Shown here: positions 1 through 5,926 of the stretch, one piece after another
Layout: each line of letters starts with the position of its first letter
Numbering within the stretch: the first letter of the stretch is position 1
Assembly: GCA_018061375.1 (NCBI GenBank)
Contig: JAGOUG010000011.1
Location: forward strand, 1-20,561
DNA: 20,561 nucleotides
Reading direction: 5' to 3'
DNA from: Candidatus Saccharimonadota bacterium
GTDB taxonomy: Bacteria > Patescibacteriota > Saccharimonadia > Saccharimonadales > UBA7683
Made by a program: the position numbers and the translations under genes
Notes under the pieces: generated by a model
Seen by the model: only the letters and a program-made list of their open reading frames with translations
Told to the model about the DNA's origin: nothing
Database searches by the model: none

Positions 1-2
1 CA

Positions 3-1418
3 CTGACGCTGCTTGGAATCATCATCGCACCAACCATCTTCTGGGTGGGGGGCAAGATGTCGATTGCCGAACAGCTGACGTACAAGGAGTTCTACAACGG
101 AGTCGAAACTGCAGCTCTCGAGCACGTGACAACGTGCAGTGAGGGCTATGACGGAGACTCAGAGGCCTCAGGTCGTTCCAACTGCACATATGTCTATGTC
201 TGCGGAAGCTACACCTATGAAACGACAGAAAGTCGACAGGTGTACGCAGGCAGCGACAGTAAGGGGAACCCTCAGTACCGAACTGAGTACTACCAACAGT
301 CGCACTCTGCCGACATCGAATGTCCATACCTCACCAAGGAATACCAGTACGAAATCCTCGACTCACTTCCAGGCGGATCGCATGATCTACCTGGCGTGTA
401 CGGGGCTTCGCAACCGGTTGCATGGGGTGAGCGTGGCATTCCTAGGGACATCCCACTCGGCCCACCAGCCGAGTGGACGGCATCGAAGCAACGCCTCGAT
501 GCCGGCGACCCACGTCCAGTCACACGGATGTTCGAGTACGACAACTACATCCTTGCTGCACAGGAGGACATGCTCCTCCCATACAGCGAAGACATCGAGG
601 CGTACCGTGAAGACGGTATTCTGCCTGATCACACGCAGAACATTCTCGAAGACCCCACCTACGGGCCCCTCGACTCGCTGGCCAACAAGCTCAGCTTTGT
701 CGGGGTTGAACCGCCAGTTGGAGAAGAGAAGTGGCAGGAGTCCCTCAACGGACTGAATGCCGCCCTCGGAATGAGTCTTCGTGGTGACGTGCACATGGTC
801 ATCATCGATGCCAAACTTGTCACCAGCAAGGTGAAGTACGTCAATGCACTCAAGGCACACTGGCTGGGAGAACGTTTTGGTCGCAAGGCCATCGCGAAGA
901 ACTCAGTCATCATCGTGGTCGGAGTCACAGGGAACAAGGTCCAGTGGGCGGAAGCGTCTACCGGCATGCCCTATGGCAACGAAGTGATGCTGGAAGCGAT
1001 TTCAACTCGATTCCAGGGTACGGAAGTACCTTTCACTCCTGAAAAAGTCATTGGAAACCCCCGCATGCAAATGAAGGGGGTTGGTGACAACGCTGAGCCG
1101 AAGTTGACCCTGGCCGAAACGCCGGGCGTAATTGAAGGGGTGATCCTCCGGGATTTCCCCTTCCTTCGAGCAAGCATGGAATGTGAAGACAAGGACGACG
1201 GTGAGTCCTGCCTTGGTTTCAGCCATCTGGTTTCCAAGCTCCAACCGAGCACTGGTGCCAAGCTGACCATGGGGTCCATTGTCTTCCTGATTTCCCTCGT
1301 GCTATGGGGTCTGGCTTACTACTTCGAGTGGTTTGGCTGGCTCGCTAACCGTAGCGGACAAGAAGATCGTCACCGGCAACGCGTGCATGATCGTCGATAC
1401 CGCTACCGCACCTGGTAA
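3..1418 (+). CDS. TPM/YgcG-like membrane-anchored protein, 5' end outside window
   Basis: The frame is open to the left edge: codons from position 3 encode a hydrophobic stretch (LTLLGIIIAPTIFWVGG) that looks like a membrane segment, so the gene starts before the window. A predicted start at GTG 45 would cut that segment. An extracytoplasmic part of about 400 residues follows; its first third has several cysteines (ECPY, YVCG, NCTY). The stretch HWLGERFGRKAIAKNS-VIIVVGV-WAEASTGMP resembles the TPM (YgcG/Psb32) fold in order and spacing. A C-terminal membrane helix (GSIVFLISLVLWGLAYYF) is followed by a short, strongly basic tail. The lemA-like gene lies 52 nt downstream, and LemA and TPM/YgcG genes are common neighbours, which supports the call. 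Base composition is far more GC-rich than from 2310 onward. The family assignment is by pattern only; the function of this pair is not established. Confidence 0.6.
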   Translation: MTLLGIIIAPTIFWVGGKMSIAEQLTYKEFYNGVETAALEHVTTCSEGYDGDSEASGRSNCTYVYVCGSYTYETTESRQVYAGSDSKGNPQYRTEYYQQSHSADIECPYLTKEYQYEILDSLPGGSHDLPGVYGASQPVAWGERGIPRDIPLGPPAEWTASKQRLDAGDPRPVTRMFEYDNYILAAQEDMLLPYSEDIEAYREDGILPDHTQNILEDPTYGPLDSLANKLSFVGVEPPVGEEKWQESLNGLNAALGMSLRGDVHMVIIDAKLVTSKVKYVNALKAHWLGERFGRKAIAKNSVIIVVGVTGNKVQWAEASTGMPYGNEVMLEAISTRFQGTEVPFTPEKVIGNPRMQMKGVGDNAEPKLTLAETPGVIEGVILRDFPFLRASMECEDKDDGESCLGFSHLVSKLQPSTGAKLTMGSIVFLISLVLWGLAYYFEWFGWLANRSGQEDRHRQRVHDRRYRYRTW

Positions 1419-1470
1419 CACCCAAAGTCCCCAAGAAGCCCACTGCAACTGAAAGAGAGCACAAAAAACC

Positions 1471-2163
1471 GTGGATACCGAAAAAATCCTCAACAGCATG
1501 AAGAAGCCCAAGGTCTTCGTCCCCATCATCGTGATGGTGGCGTTGATCGTCGGTGGCCTCTCGGTGTGGTCGTACCGCAAGGGCGTCGACAACCAGGGAG
1601 AGCGACGACAGGAGCGAGTGGAGAAGACCTACCAGTCGGCTCAGAACTCGCTCAGCACCTGTCTCGACCAGGGTCGCACCGCGGCCCAGGTCACCGAGCA
1701 GGAGTTCGAACAGCTGAAGTCGATCTTGGTCGATGTCGCCTCAGCGCGCTACGTCGACAAAGACGGCAACCCCACCAACGCCGCTGATGCGATCGGTGGT
1801 GGGCAGCTGTTCTCGATGGTCCAAGAGGCCTATCCAAGCATCGACCAGGCATCGTTCCAGAACCTGCAGACCATCGTGGTCGGCTGTCGGGACGAATACC
1901 AAGGTGCGCAGGATCGTCTCTTCAACGAGGTGGCGGAATTCGACACCTGGGTCCAGGAAGACAACGTCTGGAACCAGGGCATCAAGAACAACTTCCCAAC
2001 CGACACGCTCGACGCGGTCGATCTGGGTACGGGTGAAGTGCTCAAGGGTCAGGCAGCGCTGGACTACATGTCCCGCGTGATCCTGGTCGGCGATGCACGT
2101 GATGCCTACACCGACGGTGAACTCGACGAGCAGGACCTGTTCGAAGAGGAGGGCGGCAACTAG
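1471..2163 (+). CDS. lemA: LemA family protein
   Basis: A 230-aa protein starting at GTG, with one N-terminal membrane helix (about residues 14-34, KVFVPIIVMVALIVGG) and a helical outer domain. LemA-like features are visible: an early helix (VEKTYQSAQNSLSTCLDQG), the segment YPSIDQASFQNLQTIVVG followed by CRDEYQGAQDRLFNEVAEFD, and a late FP (NNFPTDTL), matching the usual YP..-F..LQ-...-R..YN..V..FN-FP order. The final 40 residues are acidic and outside the usual core. It probably forms a pair with the TPM-like gene upstream. The purine-rich GAAAGAGAG lies more than 10 nt before GTG, so ribosome binding is not clear. Composition is GC-rich like the upstream gene and unlike the rest of the window. 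LemA function is poorly defined in bacteria generally. Confidence 0.75.
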   Translation: MDTEKILNSMKKPKVFVPIIVMVALIVGGLSVWSYRKGVDNQGERRQERVEKTYQSAQNSLSTCLDQGRTAAQVTEQEFEQLKSILVDVASARYVDKDGNPTNAADAIGGGQLFSMVQEAYPSIDQASFQNLQTIVVGCRDEYQGAQDRLFNEVAEFDTWVQEDNVWNQGIKNNFPTDTLDAVDLGTGEVLKGQAALDYMSRVILVGDARDAYTDGELDEQDLFEEEGGN

Positions 2164-2209
2164 CTGCAGGCCACCGCGAGGTGGTGAAGTAGCAAACTGA
2201 CGAGCGGTA

Positions 2210-2255
2210 GTGGCCAGCAGGGTAGTGCGCCTTCAAGCGCACCCCTGCTGGCCAC
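2210..2255 (+). terminator. long hairpin after lemA
   Basis: GTGGCCAGCAGGG (2210-2222) pairs perfectly with CCCTGCTGGCCAC (2243-2255). A further six pairs, GTGCGC (2225-2230) with GCGCAC (2237-2242), follow after a two-base bulge, closing on CTTCAA. No U-tract follows. It most likely ends the lemA transcript, in the U-less style often seen in GC-rich genomes. It sits within about 5 nt of the switch to AT-rich sequence. Confidence 0.7.
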
Positions 2256-2296
2256 CGCCAATCGTATTTAATTCGATCCTAACTACATTTAAGTTG

Positions 2297-2302
2297 TATA
2301 AT
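2297..2302 (+). promoter_or_regulatory. -10 box of the xthA operon, leaderless
   Basis: A perfect TATAAT, preceded directly by TTG, ends 7 nt before the xthA ATG. Transcription would therefore begin at or next to the start codon. No Shine-Dalgarno sequence is present and no convincing -35 is visible. This is the only evident promoter for the five overlapping genes that follow. Confidence 0.65.
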
Positions 2303-2309
2303 AGAAGTA

Positions 2310-3107
2310 ATGAAGTTATACAGTTGGAATGTGAATGGGATCAGAGCAGTAAATAACAAAGGCATATTCCTGCCGTTTCTCGAAGAACACCAACCCGATG
2401 TTTTGTGCCTACAGGAAACAAAAGTGCAACCTGATCAAATAGATTTTGAGATTCCTGGTTACCATGTGTACTGGAACTCGGCTGTCAAGAAAGGCTACTC
2501 GAGCACTGCCATATTTTCAAAAAAGAAGCCTCTCAGTGTAGCTAATGGATTTCCAGAAGATATAATTGATACCTTTAAAGTAACTGGTGATACCTACGGC
2601 AACCCGAATGATGAAGGTCGTGTGATAGTTGCTGAATTTAAAGAATTCTATGTTGCAACCGTGTACACACCTAATTCAAAAGGAGATCTCTCGCGCTTAG
2701 AACTTCGGCATAAACACTGGGATCCTGCTTTTTTGGCGTATATGCAGAGGCTTGAGCAAACCAAACCAGTGCTATTTTCTGGTGATTTAAACGTAGCTCA
2801 CACTGAAGATGACCTGGCTAACCCGAAACCAAACGTCGGAAAGCACGGCTTTACAAATGAAGAACGTGAAGGGTTTGATAACTTTGTTGCGGCAGGGTTT
2901 ATAGACACGTTCAGAATATTTACTGAGGGTAACGGCCACTACAGCTGGTGGACTCACTGGGCGAATGCTCGCGCTCGTAACGTTGGTTGGCGCATAGATT
3001 ACTGGCTGGCTTCAAAAAGTATTGCAGATAAAATTACTACCTCGTCTATACATGCAGACGTCATGGGTTCAGATCACTGCCCAGTAAGTATTGAGATCAA
3101 AATATGA
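2310..3107 (+). CDS. xthA: exodeoxyribonuclease III / AP endonuclease
   Basis: A 265-aa protein of the exonuclease III (EEP) family, which cuts the backbone 5' of abasic sites and trims damaged 3' ends in base excision repair in the cytoplasm. All catalytic motifs are visible: N7 in SWNVNGIR, the metal ligand E36 in LQETK, Y119 in VYTPN, D159 and N161 in GDLNVAH, W226/R228/D230 in GWRIDYW, and the D255-H256 pair in GSDHCP. Length is normal for the family. It is the first gene of a five-gene operon; its TGA overlaps the ATG of the Nudix gene (ATGA). It has no SD and a TATAAT 7 nt upstream, so it is probably translated from a leaderless message. Confidence 0.95.
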   Translation: MKLYSWNVNGIRAVNNKGIFLPFLEEHQPDVLCLQETKVQPDQIDFEIPGYHVYWNSAVKKGYSSTAIFSKKKPLSVANGFPEDIIDTFKVTGDTYGNPNDEGRVIVAEFKEFYVATVYTPNSKGDLSRLELRHKHWDPAFLAYMQRLEQTKPVLFSGDLNVAHTEDDLANPKPNVGKHGFTNEEREGFDNFVAAGFIDTFRIFTEGNGHYSWWTHWANARARNVGWRIDYWLASKSIADKITTSSIHADVMGSDHCPVSIEIKI

Positions 3108-3583
3108 AGCGAAAAGAACTGACCCTTCTGTTTTTACGAAGAGACAATCAGATTCTACTCGCCATGAAGAAGCGAGGATTTGGGGTCGGCAAGTGGAATG
3201 GTGTTGGTGGCAAAGTTGAGCCCGGCGAATCAATTACAGAGGCATTAATTCGTGAATGCCAGGAAGAAATCTCAGTTACTCCTATAAACTATGAAAAAGT
3301 TGCAGAACTTACCTTTAACGAAGTACACGAAGACGAACGAAAAATAATGTTCGTACATGTATACATCTGCACAAAGTGGGAGGGCGAACAGGCAGAGTCT
3401 GAAGAGATGGCACCACAGTGGTTTAATACAAGTGAAATTCCTTACGATCAAACCTGGTCAGATGACCCATATTGGCTTCCAAAAGTACTCGAAGGTAAAA
3501 AAATTACCGCTCAATTTACTATGGATGATTCAAATGAGGTAACCGAGCATACCGTCACAGAAGTTGAGGCATTTAATGACTAA
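3104..3583 (+). CDS. mutT: MTH1-like Nudix hydrolase (8-oxo-dGTP diphosphatase type)
   Basis: A 159-aa Nudix protein expected to hydrolyse oxidised purine nucleoside triphosphates and so keep 8-oxo-dGTP out of DNA. The Nudix box runs from G36 to V58: GKVEPGE, then RECQEE, with all the catalytic glutamates; the usual late glycine is serine (S57). The region after it (WFNTSEIPYDQTW, DDPYWLP, then a beta-rich end with EVTEHTV) matches the human MTH1/NUDT1 layout more closely than E. coli MutT, and the W and DD pair correspond to the MTH1 base-recognition region. The gene overlaps xthA by 4 nt and the HAD gene by 8 nt, so translation is probably coupled. Substrate choice is inferred from family resemblance. 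Confidence 0.88.
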   Translation: MKRKELTLLFLRRDNQILLAMKKRGFGVGKWNGVGGKVEPGESITEALIRECQEEISVTPINYEKVAELTFNEVHEDERKIMFVHVYICTKWEGEQAESEEMAPQWFNTSEIPYDQTWSDDPYWLPKVLEGKKITAQFTMDDSNEVTEHTVTEVEAFND

Positions 3584-4298
3584 GCAGCAGAAGCAGTTCG
3601 CAGTTTTCGATATTGATGGAACTTTAATTCGGTGGCAGCTGTTCCATGCCGTAGTAGATAAACTTGCTAAAAGCGGTGCGCTTGGTGATACGGCACATAC
3701 TGACATTCATGAAGCCCGTATGAAGTGGAAGCGACGCGAAGGACCGGATGGTTTCTATGATTATGAATCGACGCTTATAAAGCTGTATGACAAAGCAATC
3801 GCCAGACTTGACCCAGCAGAGTTTGATCAGATGACCGACTCGGTTATTACAGAATATAAAGATCAGGTCTACACATACACGCGCGACTTAGTGCTAGACC
3901 TAAAAAAGAAGGGGTATGTACTGTTAGCAGTATCGGGATCACAAAAAGAACTTGTAGCTAAAATTGCCACCCATTATGGGTTTGATGATTATAGTGCCAC
4001 GGAGTACAGGAGACATGCCGGTAAGTTTAGTGGTGAGGTCAAGGTGACAAGCCACGATAAAGAAACGGCCCTGCGAGATCTTGTTAAGAAAAATAATCTC
4101 ACATTCGCTGGAAGCTATGCAGTTGGTGATAGCAAAAGTGACGCAGTAATGCTCGCTATGGTAGAACATCCGATTGCCTTCAATCCAGATAAAAACTTAT
4201 TTGATGAAGCAAAGAACCACGGCTGGAAGATAGTAATCGAACGGAAGAATATGGTCTACGAACTGGAGGAAGCTAATGGAACATACGTTTTGGCATAG
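3576..4298 (+). CDS. HAD superfamily (IB-type) phosphatase
   Basis: A 240-aa HAD hydrolase counted from ATG 3576, preferred over ATG 3564 because it gives a tight ATGACTAA overlap with the Nudix stop and has TGAGG 8 nt upstream. Motif I is FDIDGT (nucleophile D12, acid/base D14), motif II is the serine in AVSGSQ, motif III is the lysine in SHDKETALRDL, and motif IV is GDSKSD. The helical cap inserted between motifs I and II fits subclass IB (phosphoserine-phosphatase-like). The substrate cannot be read from sequence. Its place among oxidative-damage genes suggests a clean-up or salvage phosphatase, but that is inference. It overlaps the next gene by 23 nt. Confidence 0.82.
   Translation: MTKQQKQFAVFDIDGTLIRWQLFHAVVDKLAKSGALGDTAHTDIHEARMKWKRREGPDGFYDYESTLIKLYDKAIARLDPAEFDQMTDSVITEYKDQVYTYTRDLVLDLKKKGYVLLAVSGSQKELVAKIATHYGFDDYSATEYRRHAGKFSGEVKVTSHDKETALRDLVKKNNLTFAGSYAVGDSKSDAVMLAMVEHPIAFNPDKNLFDEAKNHGWKIVIERKNMVYELEEANGTYVLA
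4265..4270 (+). promoter_or_regulatory. strong internal SD for the NnrD-like gene
   Basis: GGAGGA lies 5 nt before ATG 4276, inside the end of the HAD gene. It shows that this genome does use Shine-Dalgarno initiation at internal operon genes, in contrast to the SD-less first genes. Confidence 0.6.
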
Positions 4299-5082
4299 AC
4301 AAGGCGACAAGCCGCTCTTTGAAGAGCTCGAATGGAACAAACCTGAACGTAAAGATCAAGCTGGTAGGTTACTTATTGTCGGCGGGAACGTACATGCCCT
4401 CGCAGCACCAGCACAAAGCTATATACTTGCACAGAACCTTGGTATCGGTACTACAAAAGTTGCATTGCCTTCAAAAACAAAAAAACTACTTGGTGATATT
4501 CCGTTTGACGCGCTCTTTCTACCAAGTACTCCAAGCGGTGAGTTTGCAAAAGATGGAGCTACCGAGTTAATTGAATATGCACTATGGGCTGATACGGTAC
4601 TCTTACCCGGAGATGTTGGCCGCAATTCACAAACAACGCTTCTACTAGAAGAACTAATCATTTCATATTCCGACCAAATCGTACTAACCCGAGACGCCGT
4701 AGATACTCTCTCTTCAGATGCCGTGCTTCTGCTTGAACGGCCAAAAACAACACTCATACTCAGTATTGCGCAGCTGCAAACACTCATTCGAAATTCTGAC
4801 ATACCAACTCCAATCTCATTCACTATGGATCTCGTAAAGCTCGTGGATCTTCTGCACGAAATTACAACCAAGTACTCATGTTCTATAGTCACACTTCACC
4901 AATCTCAGTTTATAGTCGCATCAGGCGGAAAGGTGAGTACCACCAAAACACAGGTGTCTGATGACGAACCAGCTCATTGGCGAAATCCATTCGCTACCCA
5001 CGCAGCTTGTTTTCTAACATGGTATCCAAGCCAACCATTTGAGGCACTCACACACTGCGCACACTTAATGAGGAGCTCGTGA
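4276..5082 (+). CDS. NAD(P)H-hydrate dehydratase-like protein (YjeF C-terminal type), divergent
   Basis: A 268-aa ribokinase-fold protein resembling NnrD/CARKD, the ADP-dependent dehydratase that repairs hydrated NAD(P)H. Supporting stretches are GRLLIVGGNVHALAAPAQS near residues 31-49 (family: G..L.IGGS....GA) and TVLLPGDVGRNSQTT near 110-125 (family: GPG.GR). The C-terminal nucleotide-site motif usually seen as NPG-TAGSGD is not recognisable; the region reads SGGKVSTTKTQ and then NPFATHAACFLTWY. Activity may therefore be altered or lost. No NnrE (epimerase) half is present. It overlaps the genes on both sides (23 nt and 4 nt) and has a strong SD. Membership of the fold is likely; the exact reaction is less certain. 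Confidence 0.65.
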   Translation: MEHTFWHRQGDKPLFEELEWNKPERKDQAGRLLIVGGNVHALAAPAQSYILAQNLGIGTTKVALPSKTKKLLGDIPFDALFLPSTPSGEFAKDGATELIEYALWADTVLLPGDVGRNSQTTLLLEELIISYSDQIVLTRDAVDTLSSDAVLLLERPKTTLILSIAQLQTLIRNSDIPTPISFTMDLVKLVDLLHEITTKYSCSIVTLHQSQFIVASGGKVSTTKTQVSDDEPAHWRNPFATHAACFLTWYPSQPFEALTHCAHLMRSS

Positions 5083-5609
5083 TTGAATCTATAGTACTTG
5101 GCGGGGGTTGTTTTTGGTGTTTTGAAGCACTCTACCAAAGAGTGAAGGGAGTCACCAGTGTTACAAGCGGCTATGCTGGTGGCACAAAACAAAACCCAAC
5201 GTACTGGGATCTCCATAAGCCGGGGAATGATCACGCTGAAGTCGTAAAAGTTTCCTTTAATACAGAGTACGTTACACTCGAGACGATACTATCAATATTT
5301 TGGGCGCTCCACGACCCAACAACCCTAAACCAGCAAGGTGCCGACATCGGGCCTGAATATCGATCTATCATTCTCTACAGCTCACCCGAGCAAAAAGTTA
5401 CTGCAGAAAATTCACTCAGTCAAATTGGTCAACCACTCTGGGATAAGCCGATTGTAACTGAAATTAAACAGCTGGGTGAATTCTGGCCCGCAGAAGCCGA
5501 GCAGCAAAACTATTTTGACACCCACCCGGAACAGGCGTATTGCCAAATAATAATCAACCCAAAAGTTACAAAACTAAAACAAAAATTCGCCCATCTTCTG
5601 GCGAATTAA
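5079..5609 (+). CDS. msrA: peptide-methionine (S)-S-oxide reductase
   Basis: A 176-aa MsrA, which reduces methionine-S-sulfoxide in proteins. The catalytic motif GGGCFWCFE is at residues 8-16 with nucleophile C11. Other family blocks are GYAGG, YWDLHKPGNDHAEVV (family Y..V..G.TGHAE.V) and GPEYRSIIL (family QYRS.I), followed by a C-terminal part with FWPAEAEQQNYF and a cysteine in QAYCQ that could resolve the disulfide. The start is GTG 5079, overlapping the previous TGA (GTGA); GAGGAG lies only 3 nt before it, an unusually short spacing. It is the last gene of the operon. A fused MsrB domain is absent. Confidence 0.95.
   Translation: MIESIVLGGGCFWCFEALYQRVKGVTSVTSGYAGGTKQNPTYWDLHKPGNDHAEVVKVSFNTEYVTLETILSIFWALHDPTTLNQQGADIGPEYRSIILYSSPEQKVTAENSLSQIGQPLWDKPIVTEIKQLGEFWPAEAEQQNYFDTHPEQAYCQIIINPKVTKLKQKFAHLLAN
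5584..5607 (-). terminator. minus-strand intrinsic terminator inside the end of msrA
   Basis: AATTCGCC (5584-5591) pairs with GGCGAATT (5600-5607), an 8-bp stem with an 8-nt loop. Read on the minus strand it runs into TTT then GTTTTAGTTTTTG, a good U-tract; on the plus strand it is followed by AAACCG, which is not. It therefore serves transcription coming from the right, that is, the 568-aa gene. Confidence 0.65.
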
Positions 5610-5641
5610 ACCGATACACTAATTGCTAAAAAGATGCCCAG

Positions 5642-5696
5642 GTGCGGACAGTACGAGACTTAGTGCCGTAGCACCGTAGCTCTGTACTGTCCGCAC
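5642..5696 (-). terminator. long hairpin ending the 61-aa gene
   Basis: GTGCGGACAGTAC (5642-5654) pairs perfectly with GTACTGTCCGCAC (5684-5696), with a smaller hairpin GTGC-CGTA-GCAC in the loop. It lies 28 nt past the stop of the 61-aa minus-strand gene. There is no immediate U-tract. In build and position it resembles the hairpin at 2210-2255: a 13-bp outer stem at the edge of a GC-rich segment. Confidence 0.65.
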
Positions 5697-5724
5697 ACTG
5701 TGCGGCAAGCCCTCGCGTCCCGAC

Positions 5725-5910
5725 CTACCGGGTGAGGGTGGCGCAGCCCGATCCCGTCGAACGGGTGGCCTGCTGACGCTTCTTGTACTCAGCCACACCC
5801 GGCTCGAGTTCCGGCAGCCGCTTGGCGACTTCCTCTGGGGTGGAATAGTGCTTGCCTCGGATGAGGGTGTCGATCTGATCTGCGGCCCTAGCCGCGGACA
5901 GCTTGCGCAT
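5725..5910 (-). CDS. small GC-rich hypothetical protein
   Basis: A 61-aa frame with an ideal ribosome binding site: GGGAGG (minus strand, 5919-5924) 8 nt before the ATG, which argues for a real gene. The product begins MRKLSAARAADQIDTL, continues with a polar helical part containing YSTPEEVAKRLPELEPGVAEYKKRQQ, and ends in a short Ser/Thr/Gly tail. Cysteine occurs once. I do not recognise the family; the middle could be one helical hairpin. The gene sits wholly inside the GC-rich insert with its own terminator, so it probably came as a complete cassette. The 568-aa frame stops at 5927, overlapping the leader of this gene by chance or through an old gene junction. Confidence 0.55.
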   Translation of the reverse strand: MRKLSAARAADQIDTLIRGKHYSTPEEVAKRLPELEPGVAEYKKRQQATRSTGSGCATLTR

Positions 5911-5926
5911 GGTATTGACCTCCCGG

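Noticed and set aside
139..756. Plus-strand 205-aa frame inside the TPM-like gene
   Set aside because: Ser/Thr/Arg-rich shadow frame typical of GC-rich genes; the other frame has domain features and membrane helices.
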